Origin: Candidatus Mediterraneibacter intestinipullorum
Lineage (GTDB): Bacteria > Bacillota > Clostridia > Lachnospirales > Lachnospiraceae
Length of the DNA: 39,196 nucleotides
Assembly: GCA_019118665.1 (NCBI GenBank)
Contig: DWYM01000003.1
Coordinates: 1 to 39,196 of the forward strand
Reading direction: 5' to 3'
Position numbers and translations under genes: made by a program. The notes beneath the pieces are model-generated. The model saw nothing but the letters and a program-made list of their open reading frames with translations. It did no database searches and had not been told where the DNA came from. Below are positions 26,816 through 36,148 of the stretch, in pieces. Every line of letters begins with the position of its first letter. The stretch's first letter is position 1.

Positions 26816-27259
26816 ATGCGGGAAGCGGAACAGTTGATCGCTGTGTATCATATGGGCTTTCTTGTCTGCCTGTGCCTGACAGTGGCTTTTAGTCTGTTAA
26901 GTACTGTGCTTTTCTTCCGGTTCAGGATCAGATGGGTGTTTGGATATATTACCGGACGGGCGGAAAAACGCAGTGTAAAACTGCTGAAAGATAAAAGCGC
27001 CATGTCCGTGAGATTAAAGGATGAAAAGGTGCCTGTTCGGATGATTCCAAACGAGGGCGCACAGCAGCGTGTTGTGGAGGAACACAGTCCGGTTACGGAA
27101 TTGCTGTCACCGGAGGAACACAGTCCGGTCACGGAGCTTCTGTCACCGGAACAGCCAGGCGATGCTCGGGATGTGGCCGGCATTGACGCGCATCAGCGGA
27201 CAGGCAGGTTCATCATTGTAAAAGAGCAGATATGGGTTCACACGGATGAAAGGATATAG
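26816..27259 (+). CDS. Small single-pass membrane protein with tandem TELLSP motifs
   Basis: This 147-residue protein has one membrane helix (MGFLVCLCLTVAFSLLSTVLFF, about 13-34). The basic stretch RFRIRWVFGYITGRAEKR follows, which puts the C-terminus in the cytoplasm by the positive-inside rule. Residues 88-111 are two identical 12-residue units, EEHSPVTELLSP. Each has Thr followed by Leu at +3, like the GETTVL motifs of the FHA protein. The end, GRFIIVKEQIWVHTDERI, looks like a conserved short beta segment. I do not know a named family. It is 3 nt after the kinase gene and is a good candidate kinase substrate and membrane anchor for the FHA protein. Confidence 0.75.
   Translation: MREAEQLIAVYHMGFLVCLCLTVAFSLLSTVLFFRFRIRWVFGYITGRAEKRSVKLLKDKSAMSVRLKDEKVPVRMIPNEGAQQRVVEEHSPVTELLSPEEHSPVTELLSPEQPGDARDVAGIDAHQRTGRFIIVKEQIWVHTDERI
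27077..27148 (+). repeat. 36-bp tandem repeat, synonymous differences only
   Basis: Units at 27077-27112 and 27113-27148 differ at four bases (GTT/GTC, GAA/GAG, TTG/CTT), and none changes an amino acid. Both encode EEHSPVTELLSP. Confidence 0.92.
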
Positions 27260-27290
27260 AGGAATAAGCAACAGAAGGGATGAGGAGAGG

Positions 27291-27713
27291 ATGAAACAGA
27301 GATTTTTACTTGCGGCTGCAGCTTTTTTCCTGTCGGCTGCATCAGTCTGGTTTGTCCCGGCGGCGTTTGATGAGAACGGGAGCATGAACGGACTTGCCTA
27401 CGCGGCGGGGGCGTTGTTCTGGGTCGGTCTTTTAGGGGGGACGGCGGTCTATGTGCTTAGTTTTCGTAAGAAATACAAAAGACCGAATGTGCTGAAATTC
27501 TTCAGCAATGGGGCAGCCTTGGTGTCAGATGGGGTTTTGCTCATATCGGCAGGCGTGACGGGGTATGCGGCATATGCCGGGAATGTGGAAAGAACTGTCA
27601 TATTGGGAGCAATATTTTTCCTGCTGCTAAGCCTGTATTTTCACTTTCTTTTAAACGGACAAGTTTTTACAGATATTGTGGGGAAGAGAAAAGGGAAAGG
27701 AAACCGTACATGA
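27291..27713 (+). CDS. Small integral membrane protein
   Basis: This 140-residue protein has about four membrane helices (FLLAAAAFFLSAASVWFV, LAYAAGALFWVGLLGGTAVYVL, a segment near VSDGVLLISAGVTGYAAYA, and ILGAIFFLLLSLYFHFLL). It has a short loop KKYKRPNVLKFFSNGAA and a basic C-terminus (GKRKGKGNRT). No family is recognised. The start at 27291 has GAGGAGAGG directly upstream; the longer open frame from 27246 would add a polar segment before the first helix. The stop overlaps the giant gene's start (ATGATG), so translation is coupled. It may assist export or anchoring of the giant protein. Confidence 0.72.
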   Translation: MKQRFLLAAAAFFLSAASVWFVPAAFDENGSMNGLAYAAGALFWVGLLGGTAVYVLSFRKKYKRPNVLKFFSNGAALVSDGVLLISAGVTGYAAYAGNVERTVILGAIFFLLLSLYFHFLLNGQVFTDIVGKRKGKGNRT

Positions 27714-30700
27714 TGAAAAAAGTGAGAGTGCGCGAGAAAATATGTGCGATTATGATGGCAGTTTTAATGCTTCTGTCAAGTGTGCTGCCATCGGTGCCGG
27801 CTATGGCTCAGGTGACTGCTCCTCATAAGGATATCGCCGGGAACACGGTGTATCTCTTTGTGTATGAGACATATACTGATGAGCAGGGACAGATTCAGAA
27901 GATTCCGGTAAGTGGCGTCAGGGTGAGAGGGCAATTTTATTTGTCTGATGGCACAGAAGTGCCGGAGGAGGTATCAGGTCAGACGGATGTCAATGGCATG
28001 GTTTCTGTAAACTGTTCTGCCGGCACGCTGGATTCGGACGCAAAATTTAAGTATCAGGTGGAGAAGACAGGATACAGTACCAGGGAGAATATAGAGCTTG
28101 CCGCCTCTGACTTTGGAACTGAACAGATGCCTGCCCAGTGCGCTGTGACAATGTCGGATATTGAACTGGGCTGGCAGGAAAAGGAAGAAGGTCAGGACCT
28201 GAATGTAGTAGCCGGTGGATCTCCAGTTATACTTGAGATCTTAAATACAATTGCGGATGAAAACATTCCCGATGAGGCTTATGTATGGGAATGTGAAAAC
28301 CCGGAGCTCATCACAATCTCTGATGTACAGGATACTCCGGCAGATCAGTCAGGGACACCGGATCAGATAACTGTGAAAAAAGCAATTACCGGTGTGAAAA
28401 GCGGGGAGACACGGATAAAGGTGTACCGGTACGGAAAAGAAGCGTATGTCAATGTGAAAGTAGAGGAATCCCTGTCGGACAACGAAAGTCAGACAGGGGA
28501 TGACAAAGATTCCGGGGAAGTGGAAACACCCGGTTCTGATGATGAGCCGGCGGATAAGGCGGAGGTTGAAATCACTATAAAAGGGGCTTCTGAGATTACT
28601 TATGGGGATCCGGCTCCGGAGATAACTGTACAGGAGAATACTGATACAGGGAGAGAGATCTCTTATTCGATAGAAACACTCGAATCAGCGTCGGGGGACG
28701 TGGCAAGTATTGACTCTGCTACCGGGGTAATAACGGTTACAGGAGCAGGAAAAGTAAAAATTACGGCAACGGCACATGAAAATGAGGTCTATGCGTCCGC
28801 CAGTGACACACATGAACTTGTAATATATAAAAAGTCGATTACAATCGGGCGCGATCAAGCGGAAAAATTTGTATGGAGCACAGGTCAATATGGGGCTGTA
28901 AAGGTGTATGACGGCGATGCCGGATTTGAGATACAGGGTACGTTAAGCGGAAGTGAAGATGGGATTGTAGGTAATGATCAGATCACCCTCTCTGTGACCG
29001 CGGATGTGGCAAGCTCTGATGAGAAAAAATCGGGGGATGCCGGGGTGTATAATGGTGTGAAGATCAGCAGTGTTTTATCATCCGAGAACATGGAGGAAGA
29101 AAATCCCAATTACCAAATTACGATTGGGAAAGATTTTGCTGACACTTCAATCCTGCCCGACACCACCTTTGAGATAAAAAAACGCCCTCTTTATGTAGAA
29201 CCTGCCGATGACATTACATTTCAGTACGGACAGGATGTGAATGTGGCTCTTCAGGAGTCTGGAGAGGTTAAGCTGGCAGGAGAAAACGGCAGTATTGACG
29301 ATTCCCAGGATCAGGGACTTATAGAAGGGGAGGCACTGCCGGAGTATGTGAAAGATTATGTGGACTTTGTTTTTGCAGGGGAATATGCAAGTCCGTCGGA
29401 TGCTCCGCAGTATGTAGGGAGTTATCCCAATGCTGTAATGCTTAAGCGAAATGAGACAGAGTGTCCGGGAAACTATGAGATCTGTGTGGATGAGTCGGTC
29501 CCCGCTCTGGTGGATCTGAAAATTACCGCCCAGAAGATCAGCGATGATGAATTGTGGGAGGCTCTGGAGATTGACGAGGAGAATAGCTGCAGCTACTCTG
29601 CTGACAGTGAGGATACCATATGGGTGAGCGCGGCAGGGGGAAAACTGGCCTTCAAGATAAAAGAGGAGAGCGAACTCAGCCAGTTGTATGATGAGGTCTG
29701 GCTGAAGACAGGAGACGGCAGCTTTAACACTTATCTTGAGCATTCCGCTGATTCTGAGAGTGCAGTCATAGAGAGTGAGATCAGTGTCTATTTAGGCTGC
29801 AGCAGGGATGAAGATGATTCCCCTACCCGGACTGCAAGCTCGGATGGAGAGGGATATAACAAGATTCCGGCAGGAGAGATCAAATTTGACAACAATGCAC
29901 CTTCCATAGTATTTACCGGAGAAGATCACATCCCATATAAGATATATAAAGAGGGACTGTTTCAGTTTGGGGATTTCTCTTATTTTACCAACAAGGCATA
30001 TCATGAATCTGTAACTATTACAGATGGAGAGAGCGGTCTGGCAGACCAGCAATATCATTTGCTGCAAGTCCAGAAAGGCGAGAATGTAACAAAAGCCATC
30101 ACACAGGCTGTTAATGGCTTTAATGAGTGGGACAAGCTGGAGTTGTCCGGTAAAGGAGAAGCGGTCATATCTGTACCTGAAACAAAAGAAGGGGGCTATT
30201 ATGTAATCCTGGTGCGGGCAGAGGACCGGATGGGAAATCATGTAGTGTATGCCTCAAACGGACTGGTGATCGAGCAGACGGAACCACCTGTAGTCACATT
30301 TAATGTCGATCCTCCAGATGGTGAAAACAATTGGTATAAATCAGATGAGATTGATTATGTCCTTACAGTAAAAGATTTTAATGATCCACATTCAGAAATA
30401 TATTCAGGAATTAAAGAGGTGGAAGTCACAGTAAGGGTGTATGGTACGGACCCTGAAATATATGAAGAACTGGAATCTGGCGGTGTTGAAGATGGAATAT
30501 ACGTTAATTCTTTTAAACTGACAAAGGAACAAATCGACGACATTGCGATACCGCAGCATGATGGGAACGGGTATACGTTTGATGACCTGAAAAATAAAAG
30601 CGGGCTTTCTATTAAGGGGAAAATTCGTATTCCCGGTACCAGCCGGAATACGGTGGAAATCACTGCCAGGGTTATCGATGAGGCGGGAAATGGAAGTCAG

Positions 30701-33700
30701 GCTTGCAAGGCGTTGATGGTGGATAATGTTCCTCCTGAAATGTTATGGGAATGGGAAAGTGAGGATGAGGACGGCATCTATCAAACAAGGACAGCAATAG
30801 TTACTTTTATAGAGCAGAAGTTTAAATCGGAATTAGTTTGGCTGTACATGTATAGAAATCATGGCTTGCAGGAAGTATATACTCTCCAGGACCTGGAAAC
30901 CGGAAAATTGAAAGGTGTTAAGGCTGAGCGAGTATCAGATGATGCAATGGATTCCAACATCAGCCCGGACGATGCGGGGAATAAGACCGTATATCAGATC
31001 ACCTTTGAAAATGAAACGAAGGATGATGTCCATTACAGATTCATTCCGCGTATACAAGATGAAGCTGGTAACTGGTATTATGGCGATGAGCAGAGCTTCA
31101 CCATTGACAATAAGCCTCCTGGCGTTTCGGTTGAATATGACGATGGTGATGAGGACAAAGGGAACTTTCCCACTAACGGTAAATATTTCAAGGCTGAAAG
31201 AACGATGACCCTTACGTTCACAGAAAGGAATTATTCGGAAGAGCTGGCCGGACTTGAACTCGCTGTGGAGGGTGACGTTGATGAAAATGAGGAAGAGCAG
31301 CACAGAATTTCTCTTGCTGAGCTTTTAGATACTCCTTCAAAAGGAACTCAATATGGAATAGCCATTATTAAAGCGGTATCGGACAATACGAGTGAGACGA
31401 ATGAAGAACACAAATACGAGATCACATTCGGAGAAGATGGCAAAGAGTTTGACTATCATGTGGTACCGTATATTATTGATCAGGCTGATAACGAAAACGA
31501 GAGTGTGGAGTATGCAGAAGAGAGCAACCCGGATACACAGGCTGACTTTGCTGTAGACATGAAAGCGCCTGTACTGAATGTATCATATTATATACTGTCG
31601 GATGACGAGGGGATTATGTCGCCGGATGATGAGAACATTACTTCAGAAATTGATGCAAGTGCAGACAACGAAGACAGCAGAGTCTACATGAACAAAAAGA
31701 TTTACGCAAAGATAGAAATTGAGGAGCGAAACTTCAGTTCGAGAGAAGGCGGCTTTGGGGATGGTCAGATGGAGGCAGTGATGGAAGCTGTTGACGCCGC
31801 CGACAATCCTGTAACCGCAGAGTCATCGGAAGACGACGCAGCGGCAGCGCTTAAAGGGCTCATCAATAATCCCGGGGAATGGGATTCATCTCAGGACGGA
31901 GAAAACACTCATGTGCTTTCACTGGAGTTTTCTGCTGACGCGAACTATACGTTTGGGCTGGATTATGAAGATCTGGCAGGGAATCCAATGGTACTGGGCG
32001 AGAATCAGGCGCTTTCCGGCGAAGGCAGCGGGGACTATGGCCTGCGCTATTTTACCGTGGATACTGAGGCCCCGGAAGGAACAATCAGCATAGAGAATGA
32101 AACGGATTTTCAGACAGTGCTTCTAAAGGTGCTGGACATCATTACTTTTGGAGTATTCCATCAGGAAAAAACGAATATCGTATTTTCAAGCGATGATCAG
32201 ACTTCCCCGCATAAACAGTCCTATTACCTGTACGATCCTCAGTCCGAGGGGGAACACCAGCTAACCGAGGAGGAGCTGAAAAAGCGATTCTTAGAAGAGG
32301 GAATTGAATCCGCGGGCTTTTCAGAAGAGGGTCAGGAGCAGACGCACTCTGCTGAGGCGAACACCCAGCAGATTCCGTATCTGCGCGTGGAAGACATGGC
32401 AGGGAATGTAGAATATTATACAGGAGAGGGGCTCGTCGTTGATAACGTGAAGCCGGATATAACGATTGAACTTCTTGATTCCGAAGGCAATGCTGCTGAT
32501 GCCAATATGATTTTTTCCGGCGATGTTCCGTTCAGGATTTTGACAGAGGATCCTCTCGGGGAAGAAACTGGCGCTTATTCAGGCATACAGTGTGTGCAGT
32601 ATGAGATATTCATGGATGGAAACCGCACTGCAAAAGCCGAGTACACAGTCAGCGGTTCAAACAAAGGGGCGGATTTCCGTCAACAAAGTGTGCTCTGGGA
32701 TAAGAATGGAGAAGAACCGCTGATGATATCTGCTGGGGATAACAACAGCAACAATGTTGTTATTCGGGTTACCGCAGAGGATAATGCGGGTAATCCTGAA
32801 ACAACTGAGCTTCCTTTAAAGATTGATACAACCCCTCCTGAAATAAGTGTTGAATATGACAACCATGACGTCCGCAATGGCAGGTATTTTAAAGACGACC
32901 GGGTGATGACAGTCACATACAAAGAGCGCAACTTCGATGAAGCAGGACTTACTTTTGACATCTTAGGGGAAGACGGGACATGGGAAGAGGGAGTGACTCT
33001 TCCTGAGTTAAAAGAAATGGATGGCTTTGAGTTTGAGGCTGAGTGTGAGGATAATCAGGCGGAAATCCCTGAGGCTGAGCGGACAGATGAGCGTGAGATT
33101 GTGTATCGGATTCGTTTTTCAGGAGGTGAGTCAGGAGATAAAGATTATGGCATCCGTCTGCATGCCAGAGATATGGCGGATAATTCAGATGAAGGCGTGA
33201 ATTATGATGAAGAGCAGGCATCTGAAGAATTTACTGTTGACAAAGTACGCCCTCAGCTGAAAGTTGTGTATAAGGCTGGAGAGCAGGAGATAACGCCGGG
33301 TCTGAAAGAAGAAGACACTTATTATGAGAGAGAAGAAGAGATCACGGTCGTTGTGAGTATCAGCGAGCGTAACTTCTGTCAGGAAGATGAGTTTGCTCCA
33401 GAGCAGATCCAACTGGACCTTACGGCAACGGACGCCGCGGGGAAAGATGTGCTGTCTGATGTGGTAAGCGCATATAAAGATGCCGTTTTGGATACAGACA
33501 GGTGGAAACATGCGGTCAGCGCAGAAAGCACGGATACAAAAGAGCAGATATTTACCTTTGGTGAAGATGCGAATTATTCATTCAGCTTTGATTATGAGGA
33601 TCTTGCCGGCAACAGGGCCGTAGAGGCGGGAGAATCGGAAGACTCATCCCCAGACGAGCCGGAATCCATGGTTCATAAGTGCAGGTACTTTACCGTAGAC

Positions 33701-36139
33701 AAAACCGCGCCAGCCGGAAGCATTCAAATTGAGAGTAATATCTGGAGACAGTTTGTTGACATGATCACGTTTGGCATTTTCACGAATCGCAATATGACAG
33801 ATGTGATTATCTCCGGGCAGGATGATACAGCAGGCATTAAATCAATACAGTATTATAAATTCGTCCCGCCGGTGGAGAGCAGAGGAACGTTTGCCGGGCT
33901 TACGGAGGACAGGCTGGATAATCTTCCGGACAATGTCTGGGAGGATGGCGAAAGGCTGACTCTGCGGGGCGAGCAGCAGGCTGTGATCTACGCGAAGATT
34001 ATGGATAAGGCAGGAAACAAGACTTATATCAGTTCAGCAGGAGTGATCGTGGACACGACAAAAGCATCTCCTGAGATTATCATTGAGACTGCGCCTTCGG
34101 CTTATGGCTATTACAGCTCTGACGTGCCGTTTACACTGCGTGTGACGGATCCCCAGTCAGGTGGGACGTATTCCGGGCTCAAGGAAGTGTCTTATGAGAT
34201 ACTGCGGAATGGACAGCTGACTCAGGCAGGGAATTATGCAAATGAACTCTCTGACCGGACTCAGCGCAGAAAGGAGATTACGAAACGGGAGACAGTCAGC
34301 GCTCAACTTAACAACAGCAACAATGTACAGATACGGGTGCGGGCGGTTGACTGGGCTGGAAATGAATCAACCGCAACAAAGGATATCCGGATTGACATCA
34401 CTGCACCGGCTGTCAGCATCTATTATGACCTGAACAACCCTGTCAATGGCAGATATTATAACGCCGCCCGGACGGCGACAGTGGTAGTGTCAGAGCGCAA
34501 TTTTGATGAAGCATTGTTTACCTTCAATGTTACAAATACGGATGGTACGCGGCCCTATATCAGTGAGTGGACGCATAGTACAGGAAATGGTGTGTCCGAC
34601 GAGACGACTCATACCTGTCAGGTGGTGTTCTCTGCGGACGGAGATTATACTTTTACGGCGGATGTATCGGACCTTGCCGGCAATCACGCTTCTTATGGTC
34701 AGACTGACGAGTTTACGATCGATCAGACAACGCCTGTTATAGAAGTGGCCTACGACAACAACGATCAGGGAGAGCCCGGCTATTATAATGCGGCGCGCAC
34801 AGCTGTTATCCGGATAACAGAACATAATTTTAACCCGGCGGATGTCAGCACGTACATTACAGCCGCTCTGCAGGGGACAGGTCTGACTGCCCCGGCATTG
34901 AGTGAATGGAGCACGCAGGGAGATGTGCACACTGCCAGTGTTAGCTTTGCCAGTGACGCGGACTATACGTTTGACATCAGCTATACAGATCTTGCCGGGA
35001 ATGCCGCTCAGGATTACAGCCAGGATAGTTTTACAGTAGATACGACCATGCCTGAACTGGAAATATTTGACATAGCAGACAAGTCGGCAAACAACGGAGC
35101 GGTGGCTCCCGCAATCCAGTACAGCGACATAAATTACTCTGAAAGCGGAGTAAGTATTGTCCTTGAGGGAACAATGCATGATGCCAGAGAGGTTGAGGGA
35201 GATCGGACTGCAGTGGAAAACGGAGCTCGGATCAAGATGGCGGACTTTGCATACACGAAGGATAATGATGACTTGTATACGCTTACTGCATCTGTGCAGG
35301 ACCGGGCAGGAAACCGGGTAGAAAAGTCAATTGTTTTTTCTGTGAACAGATTTGGCTCAGTATATGTATTTTCCAATGAAACAGAGACAATGCTGAATGA
35401 TTTCTACTCAAAAGAAGCTCAGGATATTGTTGTCACGGAGATTAATGTGGATTCCTTAGTATTTAACGGCATATCTTACGGTCGTGACGGTGAGCTTGTC
35501 AATATGAAGGCAGGTGAAGACTATACAGTTGAAGAAAGCGGCACTGAGGCTTCATGGAAAGAGTACCGGTATACGATACATAAGGAAAACTTTGAGCAGG
35601 AGGGGCATTATACTGTGACCATCGACTCAGAGGACCGGGCTGAAAATCTTATGAATAATAAGGTGAAAGACAGCGCTATTGAGTTTGTAATTGATAAGAC
35701 GAAGCCAACGGTTGTCATAACCGGGGTTGAAGACAATGCGCAGTACAGGGCTGATTCCAGAGAGCTGACTGTTGATGTGGCGGATAATATTGCGATGGGT
35801 GGTGTTGATCTCTATATTAATGGGGAAGACGCGCCGGCAGAACACTATGACGCGGACACTATACAGCAGTCTGGCGGGAAGCTGTCTTATATGCTCCACA
35901 GTGACTCAAGGTTCCAGGACATAAAAGCAGTGGCGTGGGATGCTGCGGGAAATGAGGCGGTTACAGAGGACATCAGTATTCTGGTAACCTCCAATCTGCT
36001 GATTCAATACATAAATAATCTGCCGCTTGTTATTGTCTCTGCTTTTGTCCTGCTTTTACTGATCGGACTGATTCTTCTGGTGATAAAACGCAGAAAGGAT
36101 AGGGACGAAGAAGTTGACAACATCACAGTTATCCGTTAG
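27710..36139 (+). CDS. Giant multi-domain Ig-like surface protein, membrane-anchored
   Basis: This 2,809-residue protein has a signal peptide ending near VPAMAQ (residue 34). A carboxypeptidase-regulatory-like or B-type domain follows (YLFVYETYTDEQG), then a Big_2-like domain (to about 260) and an acidic linker. Next come an MBG-like domain (ITYGDPAPEITV) and a YDG-like domain (AVKVYDGDAGF). From about residue 700 to the end there are serial beta-sandwich modules. About sixteen carry a D-x-A-G-N-type signature (for example EDLAGNP, VDWAGNE), and seven contain an ERNF-type motif (FTERNY, YKERNF, ISERNF, VSERNF, ITEHNF and two weaker ones). Two modules share D-[IM]-I-T-F-G-x-F. The end is one membrane helix (PLVIVSAFVLLLLIGLILLVI) with a charged tail; no LPxTG is seen. 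It should project far from the cell, as an adhesin or stalk. Its last codons contain the proS promoter. Confidence 0.85.
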   Translation: MMKKVRVREKICAIMMAVLMLLSSVLPSVPAMAQVTAPHKDIAGNTVYLFVYETYTDEQGQIQKIPVSGVRVRGQFYLSDGTEVPEEVSGQTDVNGMVSVNCSAGTLDSDAKFKYQVEKTGYSTRENIELAASDFGTEQMPAQCAVTMSDIELGWQEKEEGQDLNVVAGGSPVILEILNTIADENIPDEAYVWECENPELITISDVQDTPADQSGTPDQITVKKAITGVKSGETRIKVYRYGKEAYVNVKVEESLSDNESQTGDDKDSGEVETPGSDDEPADKAEVEITIKGASEITYGDPAPEITVQENTDTGREISYSIETLESASGDVASIDSATGVITVTGAGKVKITATAHENEVYASASDTHELVIYKKSITIGRDQAEKFVWSTGQYGAVKVYDGDAGFEIQGTLSGSEDGIVGNDQITLSVTADVASSDEKKSGDAGVYNGVKISSVLSSENMEEENPNYQITIGKDFADTSILPDTTFEIKKRPLYVEPADDITFQYGQDVNVALQESGEVKLAGENGSIDDSQDQGLIEGEALPEYVKDYVDFVFAGEYASPSDAPQYVGSYPNAVMLKRNETECPGNYEICVDESVPALVDLKITAQKISDDELWEALEIDEENSCSYSADSEDTIWVSAAGGKLAFKIKEESELSQLYDEVWLKTGDGSFNTYLEHSADSESAVIESEISVYLGCSRDEDDSPTRTASSDGEGYNKIPAGEIKFDNNAPSIVFTGEDHIPYKIYKEGLFQFGDFSYFTNKAYHESVTITDGESGLADQQYHLLQVQKGENVTKAITQAVNGFNEWDKLELSGKGEAVISVPETKEGGYYVILVRAEDRMGNHVVYASNGLVIEQTEPPVVTFNVDPPDGENNWYKSDEIDYVLTVKDFNDPHSEIYSGIKEVEVTVRVYGTDPEIYEELESGGVEDGIYVNSFKLTKEQIDDIAIPQHDGNGYTFDDLKNKSGLSIKGKIRIPGTSRNTVEITARVIDEAGNGSQACKALMVDNVPPEMLWEWESEDEDGIYQTRTAIVTFIEQKFKSELVWLYMYRNHGLQEVYTLQDLETGKLKGVKAERVSDDAMDSNISPDDAGNKTVYQITFENETKDDVHYRFIPRIQDEAGNWYYGDEQSFTIDNKPPGVSVEYDDGDEDKGNFPTNGKYFKAERTMTLTFTERNYSEELAGLELAVEGDVDENEEEQHRISLAELLDTPSKGTQYGIAIIKAVSDNTSETNEEHKYEITFGEDGKEFDYHVVPYIIDQADNENESVEYAEESNPDTQADFAVDMKAPVLNVSYYILSDDEGIMSPDDENITSEIDASADNEDSRVYMNKKIYAKIEIEERNFSSREGGFGDGQMEAVMEAVDAADNPVTAESSEDDAAAALKGLINNPGEWDSSQDGENTHVLSLEFSADANYTFGLDYEDLAGNPMVLGENQALSGEGSGDYGLRYFTVDTEAPEGTISIENETDFQTVLLKVLDIITFGVFHQEKTNIVFSSDDQTSPHKQSYYLYDPQSEGEHQLTEEELKKRFLEEGIESAGFSEEGQEQTHSAEANTQQIPYLRVEDMAGNVEYYTGEGLVVDNVKPDITIELLDSEGNAADANMIFSGDVPFRILTEDPLGEETGAYSGIQCVQYEIFMDGNRTAKAEYTVSGSNKGADFRQQSVLWDKNGEEPLMISAGDNNSNNVVIRVTAEDNAGNPETTELPLKIDTTPPEISVEYDNHDVRNGRYFKDDRVMTVTYKERNFDEAGLTFDILGEDGTWEEGVTLPELKEMDGFEFEAECEDNQAEIPEAERTDEREIVYRIRFSGGESGDKDYGIRLHARDMADNSDEGVNYDEEQASEEFTVDKVRPQLKVVYKAGEQEITPGLKEEDTYYEREEEITVVVSISERNFCQEDEFAPEQIQLDLTATDAAGKDVLSDVVSAYKDAVLDTDRWKHAVSAESTDTKEQIFTFGEDANYSFSFDYEDLAGNRAVEAGESEDSSPDEPESMVHKCRYFTVDKTAPAGSIQIESNIWRQFVDMITFGIFTNRNMTDVIISGQDDTAGIKSIQYYKFVPPVESRGTFAGLTEDRLDNLPDNVWEDGERLTLRGEQQAVIYAKIMDKAGNKTYISSAGVIVDTTKASPEIIIETAPSAYGYYSSDVPFTLRVTDPQSGGTYSGLKEVSYEILRNGQLTQAGNYANELSDRTQRRKEITKRETVSAQLNNSNNVQIRVRAVDWAGNESTATKDIRIDITAPAVSIYYDLNNPVNGRYYNAARTATVVVSERNFDEALFTFNVTNTDGTRPYISEWTHSTGNGVSDETTHTCQVVFSADGDYTFTADVSDLAGNHASYGQTDEFTIDQTTPVIEVAYDNNDQGEPGYYNAARTAVIRITEHNFNPADVSTYITAALQGTGLTAPALSEWSTQGDVHTASVSFASDADYTFDISYTDLAGNAAQDYSQDSFTVDTTMPELEIFDIADKSANNGAVAPAIQYSDINYSESGVSIVLEGTMHDAREVEGDRTAVENGARIKMADFAYTKDNDDLYTLTASVQDRAGNRVEKSIVFSVNRFGSVYVFSNETETMLNDFYSKEAQDIVVTEINVDSLVFNGISYGRDGELVNMKAGEDYTVEESGTEASWKEYRYTIHKENFEQEGHYTVTIDSEDRAENLMNNKVKDSAIEFVIDKTKPTVVITGVEDNAQYRADSRELTVDVADNIAMGGVDLYINGEDAPAEHYDADTIQQSGGKLSYMLHSDSRFQDIKAVAWDAAGNEAVTEDISILVTSNLLIQYINNLPLVIVSAFVLLLLIGLILLVIKRRKDRDEEVDNITVIR

Positions 36140-36142
36140 AAT
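36114..36142 (+). promoter_or_regulatory. Promoter of the T-box/proS unit, embedded in the end of the giant gene
   Basis: A consensus TTGACA (36114-36119) is followed after 17 bp by TAGAAT (36137-36142). The TAG stop codon of the upstream gene (36137-36139) forms the first half of the -10 box. Transcription would start near 36149, at the edge of the T-box. Confidence 0.82.
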
Positions 36143-36148
36143 CACATT

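Noticed and set aside
34490-35179. Minus-strand open frame of about 229 codons opposite the giant gene
   Set aside because: No recognisable protein pattern; it is an antisense shadow of the Ig-like coding sequence.
36114-36139. The giant protein's cytoplasmic end (NITVIR) resembles the TTVL motif
   Set aside because: Leu/Ile is at +2, not +3, and these codons are constrained by the proS promoter, so the likeness is probably chance.
6720-36139. A mobile element or phage origin for the Tad/signalling locus
   Set aside because: No integrase, transposase, tRNA-end duplication or flanking repeats are visible at either end.
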